Assembly: GCA_963524305.1 (NCBI GenBank)
Contig: CAURGH010000001.1
Coordinates: 124,001-188,000, forward strand
DNA: 64,000 nt
Source of the DNA: JABCPH02 sp963524305
GTDB lineage: Bacteria > Fusobacteriota > Fusobacteriia > Fusobacteriales > Leptotrichiaceae
Reading direction: 5' to 3'
This document shows, in pieces, positions 16,673 to 24,840 of the stretch. Position 1 is the first letter of the stretch; each line of letters starts with the position of its first letter. The translations under genes were made by a program, and so were the position numbers. Below the pieces are notes generated by a model. That model was not told the origin of the DNA, searched no databases, and saw only the letters and a program-made list of their open reading frames with translations.

Positions 16673-19141
16673 ATGAAAAATATTAACAAAGCTGATTTAA
16701 AAGCAAGTATTGTTAGAAAGCTAAGAAGCGATTTTGGGAAAACTTTAGATGAAGCTCATGATTACGAATTGTATTATGCAGTTTCGAGAGCAGCCATGGA
16801 TTACATATCGGAAAAATGGTATAACACTAAAAAAACTTATGCAGTAAAACAAGTTAAACAAGCATACTATTTCTCAGCTGAGTTTTTGATGGGGAGATAT
16901 TTAGGAAATAACTTAATTAACTTGAAAATAAATGAAGCAGTAAAAGAAACATTAGAAGAATTAGGTGTTGACATTAATAAAGTTGAAGATCAAGAATTCG
17001 ATACAGGATTAGGAAATGGTGGATTAGGAAGATTAGCAGCATGTTTCTTAGATTCGATGGCTACTTGTAAATTACCAGGACACGGATACGGATTAAGATA
17101 TAAATATGGAATGTTTGAACAAAAAATTGAAAATGGATACCAAGTAGAATATCCTGATGACTGGACTAGATATGGTGATCCTTGGTCTATCGTAAGAAGG
17201 GATAGAGTATATGAAATAAAATTTGGTGGACAAATCGAAGTTCATAAAGATGAAGTTGGAAAAGAATATTTCAAAAGAGTAAACACAGAAAATGTGTTAG
17301 CAGTAGCTTATGATGTTCCAGTTGTTGGATATGGAAATGATACTATTAATACATTGAGATTATGGGAAGCTAGATCTCCTGAAGGATTTGACTTGAAATT
17401 ATTCAACGATCAAACTTATTTACAAGCATCAGCAAAAGCTGTAGAAGCTAAAGATATTTCAAGAGTATTATATCCAAATGATACAGAAAAAGATGGTAAA
17501 TTATTGAGATTGAAACAACAATTCTTCTTTACATCAGCATCATTACAAGATATTGTTAGAAGATATAAAGGAACTTATGGAAATGATTTCTCTAAATTTG
17601 CTGAAAAAGTTGCAATTCAATTAAATGATACTCACCCAGTAGTTGCAATACCTGAATTAATGAGAATTTTCTTGGATTCTGAAAAATTATTATGGGATGA
17701 AGCTTGGAGTATTTGTAAAAAAGTATTTGCTTATACTAACCATACAATTTTATCAGAAGCATTGGAAAAATGGGATATCGCTTTATTCCAACCATTATTA
17801 CCAAGAATTTACCAAATTATTGAAGAAATTAACAGAAGATTCGTTGAAGAATTACATCAAAAATATCCTGGAGATTTTGGAAAAATTCAATATATGTCAA
17901 TCATTGGAAATGGTCAAGTAAGAATGGCTTGGTTAGCAATTGTTGGTTCTCATAAGGTAAATGGAGTTGCTGCATTGCATACTGAAATCTTGAAAAATTC
18001 TGAATTGAAAGACTGGTATGATTTATATCCAGAAAAATTCTTGAACAAAACAAATGGAATTACTCAAAGAAGATGGTTATTGAAAGCAAATCCAGAATTA
18101 TCTAGTTTAATTACAGAATTAATCGGTGATGGATGGACTACTGATTTATATAAATTAAAAGAATTAGAAAAATATTTAGATGATGAAAATATTTTAAATA
18201 GAGTTGCTGAAATCAAACTTCACAATAAAGAAAGATTGGCAAACTATATTAAAGAAACTACAGGAATTGAAGTAAATCCTCATTCAATTTTTGATATTCA
18301 AGTAAAAAGATTACATGAATATAAAAGACAATTATTAAATGTTTTACATATTATGGACTTGTACAATAAATTAAAAGAAAATCCATTATTAGATATTGAA
18401 CCAAGAACATTTATTTTTGGAGCAAAAGCAGCAGCAGGATATAGAAGAGCTAAAAGTATTATTAAATTAATCAATACTCTTGCTGAAAGAATTAATAACG
18501 ATGCTGATATTAATGGAAAAATTAAAGTTGTATTCTTAGAAAACTATAGAGTATCTCTTGCTGAAAAAATATTCCCAGCAGCTGATATTTCTGAACAAAT
18601 TTCAACAGCAAGTAAAGAAGCTTCAGGAACAGGTAATATGAAATTTATGTTAAATGGAGCATTAACTTTAGGAACAATGGATGGAGCTAATGTTGAAATT
18701 GTTGAAGAAGCAGGATTAGAAAATGAATTTATCTTTGGATTAAGTGCAGCTGAAGTTGAAGAATTCCAAAGAAATGGACAATATAATCCTTTTGATGACT
18801 ATAATAAAGTAGAAGGATTGAAAAAAGTTGTAAATCAATTAGGTGACGGAACATTTGATGATGATCATAGAGGTATTTTCAAAGAATTACAAACTTCATT
18901 ATTATACGGAGCTGACGGTTCTAGACCAGATGTTTACTTCTTATTAAGAGATTTTGATTCATACAGAGAAGCTCAAACAAGAATTGACAATGCTTATAAA
19001 AATAAAAAAGATTGGGCTAGAAAAGCATTAATTAATATTGCAAATGCTGGTAAATTCAGTTCTGATAGAACAATCATGGAATATGCTAGAGAAATTTGGA
19101 ATATTGAACCAACTGAAGTTATTGATTTCATAGAAGAATAA
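16673..19141 (+). CDS. glgP: Glycogen/maltodextrin phosphorylase
   Basis: An 822-residue PLP-dependent enzyme removing glucose-1-phosphate from alpha-1,4-glucans. Motifs include EFLMGRYLGNNLINL, the glycine-rich GLGNGGLGRLAACFLDSMAT, QLNDTHPVVAIPELMRI, TNGITQRRW, FDIQVKRLHEYKRQLLN and the PLP-lysine region EASGTGNMKFMLNGALTLG. I chose ATG 16673, not the upstream ATG at 16625, because TAGGAGGC lies at the right distance before 16673 and the longer start would contain a TATAAT promoter box. No other glycogen genes are adjacent, so it stands alone, ending in a strong terminator. Length and motifs are normal. Confidence 0.95.
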   Translation: MKNINKADLKASIVRKLRSDFGKTLDEAHDYELYYAVSRAAMDYISEKWYNTKKTYAVKQVKQAYYFSAEFLMGRYLGNNLINLKINEAVKETLEELGVDINKVEDQEFDTGLGNGGLGRLAACFLDSMATCKLPGHGYGLRYKYGMFEQKIENGYQVEYPDDWTRYGDPWSIVRRDRVYEIKFGGQIEVHKDEVGKEYFKRVNTENVLAVAYDVPVVGYGNDTINTLRLWEARSPEGFDLKLFNDQTYLQASAKAVEAKDISRVLYPNDTEKDGKLLRLKQQFFFTSASLQDIVRRYKGTYGNDFSKFAEKVAIQLNDTHPVVAIPELMRIFLDSEKLLWDEAWSICKKVFAYTNHTILSEALEKWDIALFQPLLPRIYQIIEEINRRFVEELHQKYPGDFGKIQYMSIIGNGQVRMAWLAIVGSHKVNGVAALHTEILKNSELKDWYDLYPEKFLNKTNGITQRRWLLKANPELSSLITELIGDGWTTDLYKLKELEKYLDDENILNRVAEIKLHNKERLANYIKETTGIEVNPHSIFDIQVKRLHEYKRQLLNVLHIMDLYNKLKENPLLDIEPRTFIFGAKAAAGYRRAKSIIKLINTLAERINNDADINGKIKVVFLENYRVSLAEKIFPAADISEQISTASKEASGTGNMKFMLNGALTLGTMDGANVEIVEEAGLENEFIFGLSAAEVEEFQRNGQYNPFDDYNKVEGLKKVVNQLGDGTFDDDHRGIFKELQTSLLYGADGSRPDVYFLLRDFDSYREAQTRIDNAYKNKKDWARKALINIANAGKFSSDRTIMEYAREIWNIEPTEVIDFIEE

Positions 19142-19227
19142 TTTTATTAACTGTAAATAAAATCGAATTAAATAGTAAGAAATTTTTCTTAAATTGATGG
19201 ATTTTGATATTGAGAATAATTTACTTG

Positions 19228-19268
19228 AAAGACTATTTCTAATATAATTTAGAGATAGTCTTTTTTTT
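19228..19268 (+). terminator. Intrinsic terminator after glgP
   Basis: A stem of AAAGACTATTTCT (19228-19240) with AGAGATAGTCTTT (19251-19263), one G-U pair and a 10-base loop, running into a stretch of eight T. The stem core GACTATTT is shared with the terminators at 21876 and 54497. Confidence 0.85.
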
Positions 19269-19277
19269 AAATAACAT

Positions 19278-19306
19278 TTGACAATACAAATGTTGTATGA
19301 TAAAAT
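19278..19306 (+). promoter_or_regulatory. Promoter for the nitroreductase gene
   Basis: TTGACA (19278-19283), a 17-base spacer and TAAAAT (19301-19306), with TGA directly before the -10. This is close to consensus and starts only 10 bases after the glgP terminator. The spacer contains a palindrome, described separately. Confidence 0.85.
19284..19298 (+). promoter_or_regulatory. Palindromic operator candidate in the nitroreductase promoter
   Basis: ATACAA-ATG-TTGTAT is a perfect inverted repeat of six bases with a three-base centre, exactly filling the space between -35 and -10. A protein bound here would block RNA polymerase. Nitroreductase genes are often controlled by redox-responsive repressors (MarR, HxlR or Rrf2 types), but the regulator is not known here. 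Confidence 0.5.
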
Positions 19307-19339
19307 TAATTATTAAATAGAAAAGGTAGGAAGTAAAAT

Positions 19340-20095
19340 ATGAATAAGATAATAGAACAATTACAAAATAGAAGATCAGTAAGAAATTTTACGGGAGAAA
19401 AAGTTAAAGACGAAGATTTAGAATTGATATTGAGAACAGCTCAAAGAGCACCAAGTTCTGTAAATGGGCAACAAATTTCATTAATAGTGACTAGAGATAA
19501 AGAGAAATTAAAAAAAATCGCTGAAATATGTGGTGGACAAGGACATATTGCAAATTCAGATGTGTTTATAACTATTTTAATTGATTATCATAGAGGACAA
19601 TATGCTTCGAAATCTATTAATAGACCGAATGTTGCTGCACATACTGCTGATGGAATATTGGTTGGAGCAATTGATGCAGGGATAATGTTGACGTCAATTC
19701 AAGCTGCTGCAGAGTCATTAGGATATGGAACGACTACTATTGGAGGATTAAGAAGGGATCCTCAGGCATTAATTGATTTATTTGAATTGCCACAAGGTGT
19801 ATTTCCTGTCTTAGGAACAACGTTGGGAGTTCCAGGGGAAAATTCTCATAAAACATTGAAACCAAGAGTTCCTTTTGAATCGTTTGTATTTTTTGATAAA
19901 TATGATGGTAAAAAAGTTGAAGAAGGTGTGGAAATCCATGAAAAAGAAACAATTCAATGGAGAAAAGAAGATGGTACTTCTCAATTGCCAACATATAAGG
20001 AAATGATTGATAGAATTTACGGACAATCACATTTAGAAACTAAAAAACATTTAGAAAAACAAGGATTTGAATTTACAGACAATCCAAATGAATAA
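19340..20095 (+). CDS. NfsA/FRP-type nitroreductase (FMN oxidoreductase)
   Basis: A 251-residue flavin reductase-family protein. The FMN-binding start RRSVRNFTGEKV and the phosphate/flavin stretch RAPSSVNGQQISLIV are clear, as are IGGLRRDPQALIDLFELP and LGTTLGVPGE in the second half. Length and the C-terminal extension match NfsA/FRP-like NADPH oxidoreductases rather than the shorter NfsB group. Such enzymes reduce quinones, nitro compounds or flavins; the natural substrate is unknown. The gene is transcribed alone, between two terminators, from a strong promoter carrying a palindrome in its spacer. Confidence 0.88.
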   Translation: MNKIIEQLQNRRSVRNFTGEKVKDEDLELILRTAQRAPSSVNGQQISLIVTRDKEKLKKIAEICGGQGHIANSDVFITILIDYHRGQYASKSINRPNVAAHTADGILVGAIDAGIMLTSIQAAAESLGYGTTTIGGLRRDPQALIDLFELPQGVFPVLGTTLGVPGENSHKTLKPRVPFESFVFFDKYDGKKVEEGVEIHEKETIQWRKEDGTSQLPTYKEMIDRIYGQSHLETKKHLEKQGFEFTDNPNE

Positions 20096-20118
20096 AGAAT
20101 TATAATAGATTTTTAAAT

Positions 20119-20170
20119 AACGCCATAGCTTTTGAATCTTTAAATAGAGCAAAAATGGCGTTTTTATTTT
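20119..20170 (+). terminator. Intrinsic terminator after the nitroreductase gene
   Basis: Arms AACGCCAT (20119-20126) and ATGGCGTT (20155-20162) pair perfectly and are followed by TTTATTTT. The loop is 28 bases. The high GC of the stem stands out in this AT-rich region. Confidence 0.8.
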
Positions 20171-20186
20171 GGTCAAAAAAATAAAT

Positions 20187-20216
20187 TTGTATAATTGTCG
20201 TATTTTATGGTATAAT
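20187..20216 (+). promoter_or_regulatory. Promoter for a small secreted protein gene
   Basis: TTGTAT (20187-20192), an 18-base spacer and TATAAT (20211-20216) with TGG immediately before it (extended -10). It follows the previous terminator by about 17 bases. Confidence 0.7.
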
Positions 20217-20228
20217 AAAAAACATATT

Positions 20229-20248
20229 TAACTGAGCTTTGTCAGTTA
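20229..20248 (+). other. Small hairpin in the 5' leader
   Basis: TAACTGA (20229-20235) and TCAGTTA (20242-20248) are perfect complements around a six-base loop, just after the predicted transcription start of the next gene. It could stabilise the mRNA 5' end or be an operator. Confidence 0.35.
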
Positions 20249-20297
20249 TGGGTAAAGGAAGTATGAAAAATTTTTTTGAAAAAATAAAGGAGGAAAG

Positions 20298-20879
20298 ATG
20301 AAAAAATTATTACTAGCAATATTAGTGTTGGGACAATTATCAGTTATAGCGGAAGGTGCGACAAAAAAAATGACACCAGAGGAAAAAGTTGCACAACAAG
20401 TAGAAGTTAAGAAATTTAGTTCGTTAAAAGATGCTGGAGCAGAATATGCAAAAGCAATGGCTGAAGTTGCGAATTTTGGTTCAAGAGAAATGTTGCAAAC
20501 AGTTAATAAGGATGTAGATGAATATATAAAAAAAATTGAAGATCCAAAATTAGAAAAACAATGGAATGAAGTTAACAATATGTTGATTGAGCAATTTGAA
20601 GTTAGTGTTTATGAAGTAAAAGAAAATGGAGATACAGGACAAATCGTGTTCCTAATAAAAGGATATGACGAAGATGCATTAAATAAATATTTAACAGACA
20701 ACACAAGCAAATATGCTAAAGTTGACAAAGATAAAGATGAAGTAGATGTGGATATAGATGAATATATTAGAATAGAATACAACTATTTAAAAACAACACC
20801 TAAAATAAATTTAGCTACTTCGACTGTTAATTTCAAAAAAGAAAATAATCAATGGAAAGTAATTCAAGAAAAAAAATAG
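20298..20879 (+). CDS. Secreted protein of unknown function
   Basis: A 193-residue protein with a signal peptide (MKKLLLAILVLGQLSVIAEGA, cleavage likely near residue 20). The mature part is charged and largely helical in its first half (EEKVAQQVEVKKF..., KDAGAEYAKAMAEV), with no cysteines. The second half alternates charged and hydrophobic residues, with the acidic stretch DKDKDEVDVDIDEYIR. The C-terminal third resembles the compact alpha/beta domains of small export-associated proteins, but I do not recognise a family. It is transcribed alone, with a strong SD (GGAGGAAAG), its own promoter and a terminator. A periplasmic or surface location is expected. Confidence 0.75.
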   Translation: MKKLLLAILVLGQLSVIAEGATKKMTPEEKVAQQVEVKKFSSLKDAGAEYAKAMAEVANFGSREMLQTVNKDVDEYIKKIEDPKLEKQWNEVNNMLIEQFEVSVYEVKENGDTGQIVFLIKGYDEDALNKYLTDNTSKYAKVDKDKDEVDVDIDEYIRIEYNYLKTTPKINLATSTVNFKKENNQWKVIQEKK

Positions 20880-20885
20880 AAGAAA

Positions 20886-20944
20886 AAGGCTATCTTAAAA
20901 TGAAAAGAGATTTTTAATTTTTAAAAGGATGGCCTTCCTTTTTA
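20886..20944 (+). terminator. Intrinsic terminator
   Basis: AAGGCTATC (20886-20894) pairs with GATGGCCTT (20928-20936) with one G-U pair, followed by CCTTTTTA. The loop is 33 bases. It ends the unit of the preceding secreted protein gene. Confidence 0.65.
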
Positions 20945-20976
20945 TTAAAATAGAATAAGTATTAGGAGGAAAAGGT

Positions 20977-21834
20977 ATGTTGATGGATTATCATATGCAC
21001 TTTGAGTTTGGACAATATGATGAAGAGTGGGTAAAATTGTTTTTTGAACAGGCTAAAAAAATGGGATTAAAGGAGATTGGTATAACAGAACATACACATG
21101 GATTTAAGGAATTTAAGGATTTGTATTACGATGAATTAATCTTAGATGATTCAGAAATAGGTGAATTTCAAAAACAATGGCTTGAGCAAAAAACTAAATT
21201 TTGTCATACGTTAGATGAGTATAGAGATTTTATAAATATGTTAAAATCTAAAGGATATCCAGTTAAAATGGGACTAGAAGTTTGTAATTTTAGAAATCAG
21301 GAGAAAGTGGCAGAGTTGCTTTCAAATTATGAATGGGATTATTTGATTACTTCTGTACATTTTATAAATGGTTGGGGATTTGATTTTAGTAAATTGAAGC
21401 ATCATTTTGATGATAAACCATTAAAAGAAATTTGGAAGGATTATGCAAAAGAAATAGAATTAATTGCAAATACAGGGAAATATGATATTTTAGGACATCC
21501 ATTTAATTTGAGATTATTTAAAAATATTCCTAAAAAATCTGATGTTCAAGAAATTTTAGAAAATACAGCGAAAGTATTGAAGGCGAATAATATGGTTGTC
21601 GATATAAATACAGGGACAGAACATAGATATCCAATAAAAGAGATAACTCCATATCCTGATTTTATGGAAATGGTTAAAAAGTACGATATACCAGTTATTT
21701 TGTCGAGTGATGCACATTATCCAGAACATGTGGGATATAAAATAAAGGAAGCTGGAGAATATGCTAAATCATTTGGAATTAATGAATCTGTAATGTTTGA
21801 TAAAAGAAAAAGAAAATTTGTAGAAATTGGATAA
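20977..21834 (+). CDS. PHP-domain phosphoesterase, histidinol-phosphatase-like
   Basis: A 285-residue PHP-superfamily metalloenzyme. All PHP motifs are present: DYHMHFEFG at the N terminus, GITEHTHGF, the glutamate in GLEVCNF, TSVHFINGWGFD, DILGHPFNLRLF and SSDAHYPEHVG near the end. These residues bind a metal cluster that hydrolyses phosphate esters. The closest well-known group is the HisK-type histidinol phosphatase, which dephosphorylates histidinol phosphate in histidine synthesis. No other his genes are nearby, so the substrate is uncertain. SD TAGGAGGA is strong. A terminator follows the stop. Confidence 0.85.
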   Translation: MLMDYHMHFEFGQYDEEWVKLFFEQAKKMGLKEIGITEHTHGFKEFKDLYYDELILDDSEIGEFQKQWLEQKTKFCHTLDEYRDFINMLKSKGYPVKMGLEVCNFRNQEKVAELLSNYEWDYLITSVHFINGWGFDFSKLKHHFDDKPLKEIWKDYAKEIELIANTGKYDILGHPFNLRLFKNIPKKSDVQEILENTAKVLKANNMVVDINTGTEHRYPIKEITPYPDFMEMVKKYDIPVILSSDAHYPEHVGYKIKEAGEYAKSFGINESVMFDKRKRKFVEIG

Positions 21835-21875
21835 TTTTGAGGAATTTTTGAATATTGATAATAGAATTTGTTAAT

Positions 21876-21920
21876 AAGACTATTTTGTGAGATACTAGAT
21901 TTACGAAATAGTCTTTTTTT
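21876..21920 (+). terminator. Intrinsic terminator after the PHP gene
   Basis: AAGACTATTTTGT (21876-21888) pairs with ACGAAATAGTCTT (21903-21915) with one G-U pair, running into seven T. The arm resembles those of the terminators at 19228 and 54497. Confidence 0.85.
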
Positions 21921-22001
21921 AGATATTTATGGAGTGTGCAAAATTTATTGAAAATGTATGTTATAAATTGTAATATTAAATGAAACAAAATTTAAAATAA
22001 T

Positions 22002-22058
22002 AAAAAAGGAGCAAATCCCCGAATAGAAAATAATAATATTTTCTTGAACTTGCTCCTT
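22002..22058 (-). terminator. Intrinsic terminator after the NlpC/P60 gene
   Basis: On the minus strand AAGGAGCAA (22058-22050) pairs with TTGCTCCTT (22014-22006), followed by TTTTTATT. It lies about 70 bases past the stop of the NlpC/P60 gene. Confidence 0.75.
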
Positions 22059-22128
22059 ATCCAAAGCTACTTATATTTTTATTATATTTAATTTTTGTAT
22101 GTACTGTTTGATTTCTAAATAATATAAA

Positions 22129-22686
22129 TTAACTAAATGGATTTATAGCCCATCTGAATGTCTTGCTGTAAAAATTACTATCTAAACTAGAAACAGTTAC
22201 TCTCTTACTTCCTGAAGAAGCGTGAATAAATTGTCCATTACCCATATAGATACCTACGTGAGAAATACGACCTTTTCCAGTTGTTTCAAAAAATAGTAAA
22301 TCACCTTTTTTCATATTCATTGATGAAATTCTTGGTCTAAATGTTGCTTGTGAACTAGATACTCTAGGTAAATTAACATTTGCTGCATTTTTGAAAACAT
22401 AACCAACAAAACCTGAACAATCGAAACTGTTAGGCCCTGTAGCACCCCAAACATATGGAGAACCTAATTTTGTTTGAGCGAATGTAATAATTCTATCTCT
22501 TACTGAAGCAGCAGCACTGTCAGTTGGAGCCACCTCATTTTCAGTTGATGTTCTCTTGTTTAATGCACTAGCAATATTAATTGTCAAATCATTATTTTTG
22601 TATTGATTTGTAATTGTACTTTTTAAATCAGCAAATGCTGTTGTCGAAAGTACTAAAGCACCAGCCATTATCAATATTTTTTTCAT
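22129..22686 (-). CDS. Secreted NlpC/P60 peptidoglycan hydrolase
   Basis: A 185-residue protein with a signal peptide (cleavage near AFA-D, residue 19-20), a low-complexity linker (about 40-62) and a C-terminal NlpC/P60 cysteine peptidase domain. The catalytic cysteine is C90 in SFDCSGFV. H143 in ISHVGIYMGN and H155 in FIHASSGS complete the active site. These enzymes cut D-gamma-glutamyl-meso-DAP bonds in cell-wall peptides. There is no separate cell-wall binding domain, so it is a minimal secreted enzyme. SD on the minus strand is GGAGGT. It is transcribed alone, with an own terminator. It could act in wall turnover or cell separation. Confidence 0.88.
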   Translation of the reverse strand: MKKILIMAGALVLSTTAFADLKSTITNQYKNNDLTINIASALNKRTSTENEVAPTDSAAASVRDRIITFAQTKLGSPYVWGATGPNSFDCSGFVGYVFKNAANVNLPRVSSSQATFRPRISSMNMKKGDLLFFETTGKGRISHVGIYMGNGQFIHASSGSKRVTVSSLDSNFYSKTFRWAINPFS

Positions 22687-22722
22687 GTAACCTCCAATCT
22701 ACCTTTGAACTTTGGTAAACTT

Positions 22723-22728
22723 ATTATA
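22723..22728 (-). promoter_or_regulatory. -10 box for the NlpC/P60 gene
   Basis: TATAAT on the minus strand, about 40 bases upstream of the ATG. The best -35 at 17 bases is GTTATT, which is weak, and there is no TG extension. Confidence 0.4.
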
Positions 22729-22902
22729 GCAAACTATACTGTGAAATAACTTAGAAAAAATACTTGATTAAGAAGATATATATGAAAAAAGAGAAAAAAT
22801 GGGAAAAAAATAAAAATAATAAATTTTTAAAAATGCTCTAAAAGTCAATAAAAATAGCATTTCTTTAGGAATGTAAAATTGATAAAAAAAATAAAATTTA
22901 CA

Positions 22903-22918
22903 ATATATATATATATAT
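22903..22918. repeat. (AT)8 dinucleotide run
   Basis: Eight consecutive AT units in the intergenic region upstream of serA. Such runs are prone to slippage, but this one is over 100 bases upstream of the predicted serA promoter, so an effect on expression is uncertain. Confidence 0.8.
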
Positions 22919-23032
22919 AATAATTTTATATAAATTATAGATTTTTGATTTTTTTTTGAATAATAAGAAAAAAAGAGATTTTTCTTGCTTATAAATCATT
23001 TTTATTTTTGTTTTATGAAAAATCAATAACTC

Positions 23033-23061
23033 TTGTATATTATTAAAAATAATGATACAAT
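23033..23061 (+). promoter_or_regulatory. Promoter for serA
   Basis: TTGTAT (23033-23038), a 17-base spacer and TACAAT (23056-23061) preceded by TGA (extended -10). The spacer contains ATTATT-AAA-AATAAT, an inverted repeat that could be an operator but is low in complexity. Confidence 0.65.
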
Positions 23062-23143
23062 AAAATAAAAATAAATATTTTTTGTTAAGATATAAATTGT
23101 TAATGGAAAAATGATATAAGTATTAAAATAAGGGAGTGTTTTT

Positions 23144-24739
23144 ATGTTTAGAGTTTTAGTTGGAGAATATATTGACGATCAAGCAATAGCTGGATTGACT
23201 AGTCAAAAAGATGTTAAAGTTGATATTAAAGTTGGAATTTCTAGAGAAGAGCTTTTGAATACGATTCATGAGTATGATGCTTTGATTGTTAGAAGTGTTA
23301 TTAAAGTTAATAGAGAGTTGTTGGATAAGGCTAAGAAACTGAAAATAGTTGGACGTGCTGGGAATGGAACAGATAATATTGATATACCTGAAGCGACTGC
23401 ACATGGTGTAATTGTGGCGAATACGCCTGATAGTAATACGGTTTCGGCTTGTGAAATTGCGATTGGATTGATGTTGGCAAGTGCTAGAAATATTGTGGCG
23501 GCAAATAATTTTATTAAATCAGGAAAATGGGAAAGAGAAATTTTTGTTGGAAATGAATTATTTGAAAAAACATTAGGAATTATTGGATTGGGAAGAATTG
23601 GAAGTTTGATGGCAAAAAGAATGAAGGCTTTTGGAATGAATTTGATTGCGTATGATCCGTATATTTCTGATGAAATATTCAAGAGAAATGGTTGTAAAAA
23701 GGTTGAAACATTGGATGAATTGCTTGAAGCCTCAGATGTTATAACTATTCATACTCCAAAAACTTCTGAAACTATTGACATGATTAACAAAGACAACATT
23801 TCTAAATTGAAAGATGGTGTAAGATTGGTAAATGCTGCACGTGGAGGATTGTTTAATGAGGAAGCGGTTGCAGAAGGTCTTAGAAGTGGTAAAATAGCTA
23901 GTTTTGGTTATGATGTACATACTGTTGAGCCTAGAAGTGAATGTGTGCTATATGAATTTGAAAATGCGATTACTACTCCACATATTGGAGCGACTACTTA
24001 TGAGGCACAAAGAAATGTTGGAACGCAAGTTGTTAAACAAGTTTTGAATGGATTGAGAGGGGAAATTGTTGAAACAGCTGTGAATTTACCATCGATTGGA
24101 AGAGAAGAGTATGCGATTGTAAAACCATATATTACTTTGGCGGAAAGATTGGGGAAAATTTATTTCCAAATTAGTAAAGATGCGATTTCAAATGTTACGA
24201 TAAATTATTATGGTGAAATTGCTGAGCAAGAAACAGCTTTGGTTGATGCGACTACGTTAAAAGGGTTGTTGGAACCTGTATTGAAAGAGGAAGTTAATTA
24301 CATTAATTCTAGATCGTTGGCTGAAAAAAGAGGAATTGATATTACAGTTAATAAAAAAGATGAGAAATATAAAAATTATTCTTCGGCGTTGGAAATTGTC
24401 GTGATTAGTGATGAAGGTAAAAAAATTCAAGTGGTTGGGACAGTTGGATTGAATAACGATGAAAGAATTGTTTCGATAAAAGATCATAATGTTGATATTG
24501 TGATTGCTGATAATATGATTTATTTGAGTAATAATGATGTTCCAGGAGTTATTGGAGCTGTTGGAGCGATTTTAGGGAAAGAAAATATTAATATTGCTAC
24601 AATGAATGTTGGAAGAAAAGAAAATGAAAATGCGATAATGTTGTTGACAGTAGATAGTGAAGTTGAAAAAGGATCATTGAAGAAATTAAGAGCTTTAGAT
24701 CAAATAAATTGGGCATATTATTTGGATTTGAGCGTTTAG
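23144..24739 (+). CDS. serA: D-3-phosphoglycerate dehydrogenase
   Basis: A 531-residue long-form PGDH, first step of serine synthesis (3-phosphoglycerate to 3-phosphohydroxypyruvate, NAD-linked). The order is: substrate domain with GRAGNGTDNIDIPEA, NAD domain with LGIIGLGRIGSLMAKR, catalytic-site stretches NAARGGLFNEEAV and TTPHIGATTYEAQ, an intervening ASB-type domain (about 320-450), and a C-terminal ACT domain with NNDVPGVIGAVGAILGKENI. The ACT domain suggests feedback by serine. Length matches type I enzymes. thrB follows after about 100 bases on the same strand, and a joint serine/threonine unit is plausible. No serB or serC is nearby. Confidence 0.95.
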   Translation: MFRVLVGEYIDDQAIAGLTSQKDVKVDIKVGISREELLNTIHEYDALIVRSVIKVNRELLDKAKKLKIVGRAGNGTDNIDIPEATAHGVIVANTPDSNTVSACEIAIGLMLASARNIVAANNFIKSGKWEREIFVGNELFEKTLGIIGLGRIGSLMAKRMKAFGMNLIAYDPYISDEIFKRNGCKKVETLDELLEASDVITIHTPKTSETIDMINKDNISKLKDGVRLVNAARGGLFNEEAVAEGLRSGKIASFGYDVHTVEPRSECVLYEFENAITTPHIGATTYEAQRNVGTQVVKQVLNGLRGEIVETAVNLPSIGREEYAIVKPYITLAERLGKIYFQISKDAISNVTINYYGEIAEQETALVDATTLKGLLEPVLKEEVNYINSRSLAEKRGIDITVNKKDEKYKNYSSALEIVVISDEGKKIQVVGTVGLNNDERIVSIKDHNVDIVIADNMIYLSNNDVPGVIGAVGAILGKENINIATMNVGRKENENAIMLLTVDSEVEKGSLKKLRALDQINWAYYLDLSV

Positions 24740-24840
24740 TTTGATATTTGGGGAAATTGGATTTTTTAATGATTGTAATAAATTGTTTTGGCTTTGAATA
24801 TTTTTTATGATAATGAAAAAGAAAAAAAGAAGGGAGAGAA

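Larger units (their letters stand above)
22687..23143. other. 457-base intergenic region before serA
   Basis: This divergent region separates the NlpC/P60 gene (minus) from serA (plus). It holds a TATAAT for the minus gene (22728-22723), a hairpin with arms AAATGCT and AGCATTT (22831-22862), an (AT)8 run at 22903-22918 and the serA promoter at 23033. The rest is A/T-rich without an ORF I can support. I looked for a T-box GGTGG-type motif and saw none. Confidence 0.6.

Noticed and set aside
22687..23143. T-box or riboswitch before serA
   Set aside because: No T-box GGTGG-type motif or conserved riboswitch core was seen; only a promoter, a short hairpin and an AT run.
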